8,342 nucleotides of DNA, from assembly GCA_016781705.1 (NCBI GenBank), contig JADDPV010000110.1:1-8342 (forward strand), in the 5' to 3' direction. A program made the position numbers and the translations under genes. Below the pieces are notes generated by a model. It ran no database searches. It saw nothing but the letters and a program-made list of their open reading frames with translations, and had not been told where the DNA came from. Origin of the DNA: Rubrobacter sp. GTDB lineage: Bacteria > Actinomycetota > Rubrobacteria > Rubrobacterales > Rubrobacteraceae. Shown piece after piece: positions 1 through 6,121 of this stretch (positions are counted from its first letter, which is position 1; every line of letters starts with the position of its first letter).

Positions 1-143
1 GCCTCCATCACGCCCGCAAGCCCGCCGCAGACCACGACCCCGCCTCTCTCGGCGACGAGCCGCCCGACCTCGCGCGCCTGCTGGTAAAGCTTCCCCGCCG
101 CCTCGCCAGACCCGACTACCGCGACGTAGACCCTCCGGTTCAA
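1..143 (-). CDS. LOG-family / TIGR00725-like protein, N-terminal part only
   Basis: The first 47 codons are visible; the gene leaves the window at base 1. The peptide opens with a short beta strand (VYVAVVGSGEA, residues 5-15), then a helix, then a second strand and glycine turn (VVVCGGLAGVME, residues 36-47). This Rossmann-like start is characteristic of the lysine-decarboxylase-like LOG superfamily, particularly the TIGR00725 branch, whose members bind nucleotides and have mostly unknown roles; some relatives are cytokinin-activating phosphoribohydrolases. The diagnostic PGGxGTxxE motif would lie further on and cannot be checked. The start is taken as TTG at 143-141, because the helicase stop TAG lies in the same frame just upstream. 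The gap to that stop is 6 bases, so co-transcription with the helicase is likely. No clear Shine-Dalgarno sequence is seen. The family call is fairly safe; the function is unknown. Confidence 0.72.
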   Translation of the reverse strand, partial: MNRRVYVAVVGSGEAAGKLYQQAREVGRLVAERGGVVVCGGLAGVME

Positions 144-149
144 GCGCCG

Positions 150-2450
150 CTATAGCGCCGGGTGGCGGCGCGTCTGGCCGAGCAGGTAACGCAGCACGTT
201 GACCGACCCCGCCTTGCTCAACGGTTCGTTCCAGTTGCCGCACTTGGGGGACTGGACGCACGCCGGGCAGCCATCCTTGCACGGGCAGCGCGCGAGCACG
301 CCCAGGGTGTCGCGGGCGAGCTCCTCGAAGGCTTCGTAGCCGCGCTCGGAGATGCCGACGCCGCCCGGATAGCCGTCGTAAACGAAGACCGTGGGGAGGC
401 GTGTTTCGCGATGCACGGCGACCGAGAGCCCCCCGATGTCCCCGCGATCGCACATCGCGAACAGGGGCAACAGCCCGATCATCGCGTGCTCCGCCGCGTG
501 CAGCGCCCCCAGGAACTCCACGAAGCTCGGCCGCTCCCCCCCCGGCGGCGGCGGGACGGGCGGCAGCGTGACCCAGAACGCCCGCGTCTCGAACTCCGTC
601 GGCGGCAGGTCCAGCGGGAAGACCCCCACCTCGCGCCCGTCGGAGACCTGCACCTTCTTGTAAAACGTGACGACGTCCGTCGTGCGTACCCGGCCCCAGC
701 GCAAAGTCGCCCCGTTCGCGAGGTCGCGTTCCCTCAACTCCTCCAGGACTTCCACGTCCGTCTCCATCCTGACCTTCGTGTAGTAGCGGTTCGGGACGCG
801 CCGGACGCGGGCGCTGTGCGCCGGCAGGTTCAGGTCCTCGACCTCGTAGGCGCGACCGCGGTGCAGGTAGGTAGCTCCCGGGTGCAGCTCCATCGGGGCG
901 CGGCGCGATTCGACCGACCCGATCACCTCCCCCTCCCCGTCCGCCACCAGCACCGCCCCCGCGTCCGCCGAGCGCAGCGAGATGTTGCGCGCCGGGCTGT
1001 CGCCCCCGACGTAGTGCAGCCTCCCCCCGCTCTCGACCAGTGCCCCGGACTCCACCAACCCCTCCACCACCTGCGGGTAGGCGAACCCGAAGTACCGCTC
1101 GTCGGCCTCTTCGAGCGGCGACTCGTGGGCGGCGGCGAGCAGGTGGGGGCCGAGGATGTACGGGTTCTCCAGCGTGAGGCGCGCCGCCTCGACCCTGCGC
1201 CCGAGGACCTTCTTCGGGTTCTCATAGAGGTACTGGTCCAGCGAGTCCCGCCCGGCGATGTACACGGCGAGCGAAGGCTCCTTGCCGCGCCCAGCCCGTC
1301 CCCACTGCTGCCAGATGGACGCCACGCTCCCCGGGTAGCCGCAGCACACCACCGCGTCCAGGGAGCCCACGTCCACCCCTAACTCCAGGGCGTTCGTCGA
1401 GACGACGCCGAGCAGCTCGCCCCGGAACAGCCTACCCTCTATCTCGCGCCTCTCCCTAACCGTGTAGCCGGCGCGGTAGGGGGAGACGCGGCGGGCGAGG
1501 TTCGGGCCGAGGCGGTCGGCGGCGTAGCGGTAGATCAACTCCGCCGACTTGCGGCTCTTGGCGAACGCGATGGTCCTCACCCCCGAAGCCACGAGCCGCG
1601 AGAACACGAACGCCCCCTCCGTGAGCATGCTCCGCCTCTCCCCGCGCTCCGCGTCCTTGAGCGGCGGGTTCCTGAACAGGACGCGCCGCGGCCCGCTCGA
1701 CGCCCCATCCCGGTCCACGAGCGAGAACGGCAACCCCACCAGAACTTCAGCCAACTCCAGCGGGTTGGCTATCGTCGCGCTCGTGAGGACGAACTTGGGG
1801 TCGGAGCCGTGCAGCCGCGCGACGCGCCGCAAGCGACGCAGGACGGCGGCGACGTGCGAGCCGAAGACGCCGCGCAGGAGGTGCGCCTCGTCCACCGCGA
1901 CGAGCTTGAGGTTGCGGAAGAAGTCCGCCCAGGGGCCTTCGTGGAACGGGAGGAGGCCGACGTTCAGCATGTCCGGGTTCGTGAGGATGACGTTGGCGCG
2001 GCGGCGTAGCCCCGCCCTCAGAGCTTTCGGCGTGTCCCGGTCGTAGGTCGCCGGATAAACCCCGCGCATTTTGAGGTTCTGGATCTTGCCGAGCTGATCC
2101 TGCGCCAGAGCCTTCGTCGGGTACATGAACAGCGCCCGGTTCCTGGGGCTCGCTATGGCGTTCTCGAAGGCCGGGATCTTGTAACACAGCGACTTCCCGC
2201 TCGCCGTCGCCGTCGCCACCACGACGTTCTCACCATTTCGCACCCGCTCATAAGCCTCCAGCTGGTGCGAGTAGAGCCGTGCCGCCCCCATCGCCCTCAA
2301 GGTCTCCCCGAGCTCCCGGTGTATCCCTTCCGGCAACTCGTCGAGGGTGGCCGGGCGCGGCGCCAGCGTGGCGACCGTCTCCCCCAAAGAGTCCACCGTC
2401 CGGCGCGAGAGGCCGGCGAGGGGGCTCGCTTCTCGCGGCCTCGCCTTCAA
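150..2450 (-). CDS. mrfA: MrfA/YprA-type DEAH-box repair helicase with C-terminal DUF1998 cysteine domain
   Basis: A 766-residue superfamily 2 helicase. Visible motifs are the P-loop TATASGKS (80-87), DEAH (187-190) in VAVDEAHLLRG, SAT (224-226), STNALELGVD (351-360) and the arginine-finger motif QQWGRAGRG (381-389). The C-terminal DUF1998 region (about 640-740) carries MCDRGD (666-671) and cysteines 722, 724, 728 and 731, plus C737, matching the four-cysteine metal site of Bacillus subtilis MrfA. Length and motif order agree with MrfA, a 3'-5' helicase related to yeast Hrq1 that acts with the exonuclease MrfB in UvrABC-independent repair of mitomycin lesions. No MrfB is visible in the window. 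The start is TTG at 2450-2448, overlapping the TGA (2449-2447) of the upstream gene, which suggests translational coupling. GTG at 2396 is an alternative start; neither has a strong ribosome binding site. The repair role is inferred from the family. Confidence 0.93.
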   Translation of the reverse strand: MKARPREASPLAGLSRRTVDSLGETVATLAPRPATLDELPEGIHRELGETLRAMGAARLYSHQLEAYERVRNGENVVVATATASGKSLCYKIPAFENAIASPRNRALFMYPTKALAQDQLGKIQNLKMRGVYPATYDRDTPKALRAGLRRRANVILTNPDMLNVGLLPFHEGPWADFFRNLKLVAVDEAHLLRGVFGSHVAAVLRRLRRVARLHGSDPKFVLTSATIANPLELAEVLVGLPFSLVDRDGASSGPRRVLFRNPPLKDAERGERRSMLTEGAFVFSRLVASGVRTIAFAKSRKSAELIYRYAADRLGPNLARRVSPYRAGYTVRERREIEGRLFRGELLGVVSTNALELGVDVGSLDAVVCCGYPGSVASIWQQWGRAGRGKEPSLAVYIAGRDSLDQYLYENPKKVLGRRVEAARLTLENPYILGPHLLAAAHESPLEEADERYFGFAYPQVVEGLVESGALVESGGRLHYVGGDSPARNISLRSADAGAVLVADGEGEVIGSVESRRAPMELHPGATYLHRGRAYEVEDLNLPAHSARVRRVPNRYYTKVRMETDVEVLEELRERDLANGATLRWGRVRTTDVVTFYKKVQVSDGREVGVFPLDLPPTEFETRAFWVTLPPVPPPPGGERPSFVEFLGALHAAEHAMIGLLPLFAMCDRGDIGGLSVAVHRETRLPTVFVYDGYPGGVGISERGYEAFEELARDTLGVLARCPCKDGCPACVQSPKCGNWNEPLSKAGSVNVLRYLLGQTRRHPAL

Positions 2451-2698
2451 CGCGTCAACCGGCGGCCCACCGCTCGTCGCCCGGGCTCTGCCACCAACTC
2501 GTTGGCGTTGCGCGCGTTGGGGCTCTCCGAGTAGCGTGCGAGAACTTCACCGGCCGCCTCCCTGCTGCTCCAACGGCCGATCACGAACAGGTGCCCCGGG
2601 ACGTTCACGTCTTGCACGATCCCGTGCTCCACATGGCCTTCGAATCCCCTCATGTCCTCCCAGAGGGCCTTCTTCGTCACGCCCAACCCTTCGTTCAC
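2447..2698 (-). CDS. Small ABM-like (dimeric alpha-beta barrel) protein, start uncertain
   Basis: A short frame between recR and mrfA. The segment FEGHVEHGIVQDVNVPGHL, followed by a strand (FVIGRW), a helix (SSREAAGEVLARY) and SPNAR, has the beta-beta-alpha pattern and HxxSP-like ending of antibiotic-biosynthesis-monooxygenase (ABM) or quinol-monooxygenase proteins. Family members are about 95-110 residues and act as small dimers on quinone-like or heme substrates, or have no known role. The start is not settled. GTG at 2698 gives 83 residues. TTG at 2725 and ATG at 2653 are also in frame, and the frame stays open upstream into recR to an ATG at 2845. An expected first strand (AVRFRDL) is encoded at about 2743-2723, above the GTG. 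The stop TGA overlaps the mrfA TTG. I recognise the fold, not a specific function. Confidence 0.55.
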   Translation of the reverse strand: MNEGLGVTKKALWEDMRGFEGHVEHGIVQDVNVPGHLFVIGRWSSREAAGEVLARYSESPNARNANELVAEPGRRAVGRRLTR

Positions 2699-2774
2699 CC
2701 GCTCGGGCAGGAAACGGGCTCCCAAATCGCGAAAACGGACAGCCCCGCTCCTCCCCCGTTGCCATCCTCGTTCC

Positions 2775-3374
2775 CTAGATCTCACGCCGCCCGGTGAAGG
2801 CTCTCCCCAGGGTGACCTCGTCAGCGTACTCCAGGTCCCCTCCAACCGGCAGCCCGCTCGCCAGGGCCGTCACCCTGACCGGCTTCTCTTTCAACTCCTC
2901 GGCGATGAACAGCGCCGTCGCCTCGCCGGTCGTGTTCGGGTTGGTGGCGACCACGATCTCCCCCGTATTCTCCGCCTCGACCCGCTCGACGAGCTCCGCG
3001 ATCCTCAGGTCCTCCGGCTCTATGCCGTCCAGCGGCGAGAGCGCCCCGCCAAGGACGTGGTACAGCCCCCGGTACTCGCCGGTGCGCTCTATCGGCCCGA
3101 TGTCGTAGGGGTCCTCGACGACGCAGATGACCGACTGGTCGCGCCGCGCGTCGCGGCAGATGTCGCACACCTCGGCCTCCGTGAGGTTGAAGCAGCGCCG
3201 GCACGGCCTTATGCGCTCCTTGACCTCGCGCAGCGCGTCGGCCAGGGCGCGCGCGTCGTCCGGTTTACCGCGGACGACGTGGAACGCGATCCGCTGCGCG
3301 CTCTTTGGCCCGATGGAGGGGAGTTTGGAGAGCTCGGTTATGAGGCGCTCGACCGGCCTCGCGTAAGTCGCCAA
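2775..3374 (-). CDS. recR: RecR recombination mediator
   Basis: A 199-residue protein of normal RecR length. It has an N-terminal helix-hairpin-helix (LSKLPSIGPKSAQRIAFH, 15-32), a C4 zinc finger with cysteines 58, 61, 70 and 73, a Toprim domain starting at about 79 with the acidic residue in VVEDPYD (E87), a GGALSPLDGI motif (109-118), and the typical C-terminal stretch ADEVTLGRAFTGR. RecR works with RecF and RecO to load RecA at single-stranded gaps and acts in the cytoplasm on DNA. The start is TTG at 3374-3372, which places the HhH at the usual distance from the N terminus; a weak AGGGG lies 4 bases upstream. It begins 7 bases after ebfC stops, in the conserved dnaX-ybaB-recR order. All expected metal and Toprim residues that I can check are present. 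Confidence 0.97.
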   Translation of the reverse strand: MATYARPVERLITELSKLPSIGPKSAQRIAFHVVRGKPDDARALADALREVKERIRPCRRCFNLTEAEVCDICRDARRDQSVICVVEDPYDIGPIERTGEYRGLYHVLGGALSPLDGIEPEDLRIAELVERVEAENTGEIVVATNPNTTGEATALFIAEELKEKPVRVTALASGLPVGGDLEYADEVTLGRAFTGRREI

Positions 3375-3381
3375 AGAACCC

Positions 3382-3717
3382 CTACAGCCCGGGGATGTTC
3401 AGACCCAGGTCCCCCAGCCCTCCGGTGATGCCGCCTAGCCTCTTGGAGGCGAGCTCTTGGGCGCTGGCGAGCGACTCGTTGACGGCGGCGAGCACCATGT
3501 CCTGCAGCATCTCGACGTCGTCGGGGTCCAGGACCTCCGGGTCTATCTCCAGCTCGACGAGCTCCAGGCCCCCGGTCATCGTCGCTTTGACGGCGCCGCC
3601 GCCGGCGCTCGCCGTGACGGTCTCTTTGGCGAGCTCCTCCTGGGCCTTCTGCATCTCCGCCTGCATCTGCTGGACCTGCTGCATCATCTTGTTTACGTTC
3701 TTCCTGCGACCGCCCAT
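3382..3717 (-). CDS. ebfC: YbaB/EbfC-family nucleoid-associated protein
   Basis: A 111-residue protein. The N-terminal helix is rich in Met and Gln (NKMMQQVQQMQAEMQKAQEE, about 9-28). A short beta section with a GGG turn (TVTASAGGGAVKATMTGG) and VELEIDPEVLDPDDVEMLQD follow. The C-terminal helix NESLASAQELASKRL ends in a glycine-rich tail. Helix, sheet and helix in this order and at this length are typical of YbaB/EbfC, a tweezer-like dimer that binds DNA and helps organise the nucleoid; the family is almost always encoded between dnaX and recR, as here. The start ATG at 3717-3715 has AGAGG 3 bases upstream and a stronger GGAGG at 3735-3731 inside the end of dnaX. The gap to the dnaX stop is 6 bases. 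No unusual feature is seen. Confidence 0.95.
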   Translation of the reverse strand: MGGRRKNVNKMMQQVQQMQAEMQKAQEELAKETVTASAGGGAVKATMTGGLELVELEIDPEVLDPDDVEMLQDMVLAAVNESLASAQELASKRLGGITGGLGDLGLNIPGL

Positions 3718-3723
3718 GCGCCT

Positions 3724-5673
3724 CTAGACACCTCCGTTTTGGTTTCCGCCGGGGCTCTTCTCGCCGGGACCGCCGAACAGATCCCACGCCATCTCTAACG
3801 CCTCCTGCGGGCTCTGGATTGTACCATCGTCCCCCTCCGCGCCTTCCGCTCCGGACGATCCTTCCTGGGGAGCCTCGTACCTCGCAACCATAGCTGGTCC
3901 TGGCTGCGGACCCGGACCGTCTGAGGAGCCCGGTTCCGTAAGGTCGTCGCGTGGTCCGGGGTCCACCCGCGGCGTCGCAGCGCCGGAGATGCCCCTGGGG
4001 GATGCGGGGGGCGCCCCGGCCGTCGTGCGGACGGCGCCCCCCGCTCCCACGCCGCCCGTCTCGCCGCCGATACGGAACTCCACACGCGGGCGGATCCCAA
4101 AGCATTCTTCCAGCACTTCCCCCAGGGCTTCTTTGTGCTGCGGCTTGTCGACGTCCTTGACGAAGGCTCCCTGCTCACCGGATAGCTCGACCGTCAGGAT
4201 CTGACTCTCCAGGCCGATCGGCCTGGCCCGACCCTCCTCCAGATACGCGGCCGTCAGGGCCTTCTTCCGGTTCTTGAGGCCGCGCAATACCTCGGCCCAC
4301 CGTCCTTCGATGGCCGCGAAAGCGCCGTTCTCCTCTGCCTCGGGCTCGTCACCGGCGCGTCCCTCCTCTTCCCGTCCGGCGCCCCCGGCCCGGTCCCCCG
4401 GGGCGCTCGCCTCCGCGTCGGTCGCCTCCGCGTCGGGCGCCTGCGTGATGGGTGCCTTGGATCCCCGCCCGGGCTCCTCCCGGTTCTCCAGCTCGTGCCG
4501 GCCGGCGTTGCTCGCGACGACCGCCCCGTCCGCGACGGCCCTCTCCAATGCTTCGAGGCGTTCGAGGAGCCTTTCGACTGACGGCTCCTCGTAGTCCCGG
4601 GCGAGCTTGAGAAAGGTCAGTTCCAGCTCGAGCTTCGCGTCGCCGCCGCGCCGCATGCGCGAGAGGGCGTCGCCCAGAGAGGAGATCATGCGCACGGTCT
4701 CGGCCACGTGTACCCTGTGCGCCTGCTCCTTCAGGCCCGCCCGCTCCTCCGCCCCGACCTCGGCGAGTGCGACCTCCGGGGCGTCGGGCAGGAGCATGAG
4801 ACGCCTGAGGTGCGCGATGAGCTCGCCGGCGAACTGCGAGAGGTCCTTCCCCTCGTTGGAGAGCCTATCGAGCAGGCGCAGCGCGTCCGCCGACCGCCTC
4901 TCGTGCAGCGCGTCCGTCGCTTCGAGGAGCACGTCCGAGCCGACGCTTCCGAGGAGCTCGCGCACCTTGCGAGCCGTAACGGGGCCGTCGGCGAAGGAGG
5001 CGAGTTGGTCCAGGAGGCCCTCGGCGTCGCGGAACGAGCCCCGGCCCTCGCGCGCGAGGATGGTCAGCGCCTCCGGCTCGGCCTCGATGCCCTCGGCGTC
5101 GGCGATCTCGCGCAGCTTCTCTGAGAGCAGCGTCACGCTCGGCCGCCTGAAGTCGAAGCTCTGGCAGCGGCTCACGATGGTCGCCGGCACCCGGTGCTTC
5201 TCCGTCGTCGCCAACACGAATACCACGTGCCCGGGGGGCTCCTCGAGCATCTTCAAGAGCGCGTTGAACGCCTCGGTGGTGAGCATGTGGACTTCGTCTA
5301 TGATGTAGACCTTCGTCCGGGCCGCGGCGGGTGCCAAGTTCACCTTGTCCCTGAGGTCCCGGATCTCGTCTATCCCCCGGTTGGAGGCCGCGTCCATCTC
5401 CAGCACGTCCATCGAGGAGTTGTTGACGATGGCCCGGCAGCTTCCGCAAGTCCCATCCGGCTCCGCCGTCGGCCCTTTAACGCAGTTCAGCCCCATCGCC
5501 AAGACCTTCGCCGTGCTCGTCTTCCCCGTGCCGCGCGGCCCGGAGAAGAGGTAAGCGTGCGCCACCCGGCCGCTCTCCACGGCCCGCTTGAGGGTACGCA
5601 CGACCGGCTCCTGCCCCGCCACCGCATCGAACGTGCGCGGCCGCCACTTACGATAGAGGGAGACGTGCTGCAT
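3724..5673 (-). CDS. dnaX: DNA polymerase III tau subunit (clamp loader ATPase)
   Basis: A 649-residue DnaX. It opens with LYRKWRPRTF (6-15). The AAA+ core has Walker A GPRGTGKT (45-52), Walker B IIDEVH (124-129), sensor 1 in LATTEK (154-159) and the SRC arginine-finger motif (168-170). Domains II-III run to about 360. An acidic, Pro/Ala-rich linker (about 385-450) leads to a tau-type C-terminal domain (about 455-537) and a tail with ALEMAWDLFGG, resembling the ALxLFGG tail of many DnaX proteins. It is the ATPase of the replicative clamp loader and links polymerase cores. The zinc site has C64, C76 and C79, but the usual fourth cysteine is Asp73. An in-frame TAG directly precedes ATG 5673, fixing the earliest possible start. 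There is no obvious Shine-Dalgarno. I see no A-rich slippery site, so a gamma form is not predicted. Confidence 0.97.
   Translation of the reverse strand: MQHVSLYRKWRPRTFDAVAGQEPVVRTLKRAVESGRVAHAYLFSGPRGTGKTSTAKVLAMGLNCVKGPTAEPDGTCGSCRAIVNNSSMDVLEMDAASNRGIDEIRDLRDKVNLAPAAARTKVYIIDEVHMLTTEAFNALLKMLEEPPGHVVFVLATTEKHRVPATIVSRCQSFDFRRPSVTLLSEKLREIADAEGIEAEPEALTILAREGRGSFRDAEGLLDQLASFADGPVTARKVRELLGSVGSDVLLEATDALHERRSADALRLLDRLSNEGKDLSQFAGELIAHLRRLMLLPDAPEVALAEVGAEERAGLKEQAHRVHVAETVRMISSLGDALSRMRRGGDAKLELELTFLKLARDYEEPSVERLLERLEALERAVADGAVVASNAGRHELENREEPGRGSKAPITQAPDAEATDAEASAPGDRAGGAGREEEGRAGDEPEAEENGAFAAIEGRWAEVLRGLKNRKKALTAAYLEEGRARPIGLESQILTVELSGEQGAFVKDVDKPQHKEALGEVLEECFGIRPRVEFRIGGETGGVGAGGAVRTTAGAPPASPRGISGAATPRVDPGPRDDLTEPGSSDGPGPQPGPAMVARYEAPQEGSSGAEGAEGDDGTIQSPQEALEMAWDLFGGPGEKSPGGNQNGGV
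4004..4044. repeat. Perfect 12-bp inverted repeat inside dnaX
   Basis: The arms gcggggggcgcc (4004-4015) and ggcgccccccgc (4033-4044) are exact reverse complements around a 17-base centre, in which gtc/gac could add three more pairs. It lies where DnaX encodes the Gly/Ala-rich segment just after the tau-like C-terminal domain (about residues 544-557). It could form a very stable RNA hairpin in the message. It may simply reflect GC-rich low-complexity coding. No T-run follows on either strand, so it is not a standard terminator. Confidence 0.75.
4407..4436. repeat. Two tandem copies of a 15-bp unit in the dnaX linker
   Basis: The unit tcgcctccgcgtcgg occurs at 4407-4421 and again at 4422-4436 without mismatch. 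It encodes a repeated five-residue block (DAEAT, DAEAS) in the acidic linker of DnaX. This looks like slippage-prone expansion in a region with little structural constraint, and is a likely site of length variation between strains. Confidence 0.85.
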
Positions 5674-5706
5674 CTAAATGACGATCATCGAAGACATCAC
5701 TCCGCA

Positions 5707-5712
5707 AGTATA
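5707..5712 (-). promoter_or_regulatory. Candidate -10 box for the dnaX operon
   Basis: Read on the minus strand, TATACT lies 33 bases upstream of the dnaX ATG. It would give a leader of roughly 27 bases. The best -35 candidate, TCGACT, is 15 bases upstream and weak. The hexamer is the most AT-rich point between the SRP RNA and dnaX. Read-through from the SRP RNA promoter is an alternative source of transcript. Confidence 0.4.
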
Positions 5713-5730
5713 ACGGAGTACCGCGGGAGT

Positions 5731-5786
5731 CGAGGGTCGTGAATGGTGGGTCGGGAAAACACGACTCATCACCCTCGATTCCCGAC
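5731..5786. repeat. Two interlocked inverted repeats between SRP RNA and dnaX
   Basis: Repeat 1 pairs cgagggt (5731-5737) with accctcg (5771-5777). Repeat 2 pairs gtcgggaa (5750-5757) with ttcccgac (5779-5786). The arms occur in the order A-B-A'-B', so the two hairpins would either exclude each other or form a pseudoknot. The stretch lies after the SRP RNA 3' end and before the candidate dnaX -10 box. No long T-run follows, so classic intrinsic termination is not supported. Confidence 0.6.
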
Positions 5787-5793
5787 TCGCGAA

Positions 5794-6064
5794 AATGCCG
5801 CGCACCCCGCCTTCGACGGGCTCGAACCCGGCGAACTCCCGGCCGTCGGCTCCGATCCGGCCACCCCGATAGCACATGGGGTTACCCGCTTAGTGCTGCT
5901 GCCTCCCGGCCCTGACACGATTCACGGGGTCCCATTGCCCGGGACCGGACCATCAACGCTCCCGAACCGGTTTCCACCGAACCCGGGCCGCCTCAGGCGG
6001 GGATCTAGGCCCTGCTAGGCGATCGCAGGTACAGGGCATCGCCAGCTCCCCGCTTAGCGCGGCC
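5794..6064 (-). ncRNA. ffs: Large (Bacillus-type) signal recognition particle RNA with Alu domain
   Basis: The minus strand carries the universal SRP helix 8 core GTCAGGGCCGGGAGGCAGCA (5917-5898), with GGGA as the GNRA tetraloop (5907-5904) where GGAA is common. Unlike the short 4.5S type, it also has the 5' Alu-domain pattern of Bacillus scRNA: GCGCTAAGCGGGGAGCTGGC (6060-6041), then TGCCCTGTACCTGC (6038-6025) and TAGCAGGGCC (6016-6007). The 3' end GGTGCGCGGCATTTT (5806-5792) resembles the Bacillus 3' end. GCCGCGC (6063-6057) pairs perfectly with GCGCGGC (5803-5797), closing the terminal helix and setting the length at about 270 bases. The RNA binds Ffh and targets membrane and secreted proteins. 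Its place upstream of dnaX matches the Bacillus arrangement. End positions are estimated to a few bases. Confidence 0.93.
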
Positions 6065-6069
6065 CGGTG

Positions 6070-6075
6070 AGTTTA
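6070..6075 (-). promoter_or_regulatory. Candidate -10 box of the SRP RNA promoter
   Basis: TAAACT on the minus strand ends 6-7 bases before the base where the SRP RNA terminal helix begins (6063), which is the expected distance to a transcription start. No good -35 hexamer is seen 16-18 bases upstream, so the call rests on position and on a 4-of-6 match to TATAAT. Confidence 0.42.
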
Positions 6076-6121
6076 CCAAAGAGGGCCACATAAGTACGAG
6101 GGAAGATCACGGGCTCCCCGG

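Noticed and set aside
162..1382. 406-codon plus-strand open frame
   Set aside because: It lies antisense to the strongly supported mrfA helicase and has an Arg/Pro/Ala-rich composition typical of GC-rich shadow frames.
4607..5308. 233-codon Ser/Arg-rich plus-strand open frame within dnaX
   Set aside because: Shadow of dnaX; no motif and implausible composition.
3724..5673. Programmed frameshift producing a gamma form of DnaX
   Set aside because: No A-rich slippery heptamer is present near the end of domain III; the G-run hairpin at 4004-4044 lies much further downstream and is only noted as a finding.
5814..5832. GGGTTCGAGCCC on the minus strand, resembling a tRNA T-arm
   Set aside because: No acceptor, D or anticodon arms fit around it, the loop is one base short, and it lies inside the 3' half of the SRP RNA.
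5674..5877. 67-codon minus-strand open frame upstream of dnaX
   Set aside because: It overlaps the SRP RNA 3' half. Only its last few codons (MSSMIVI) could be a leader peptide, without a convincing ribosome binding site.
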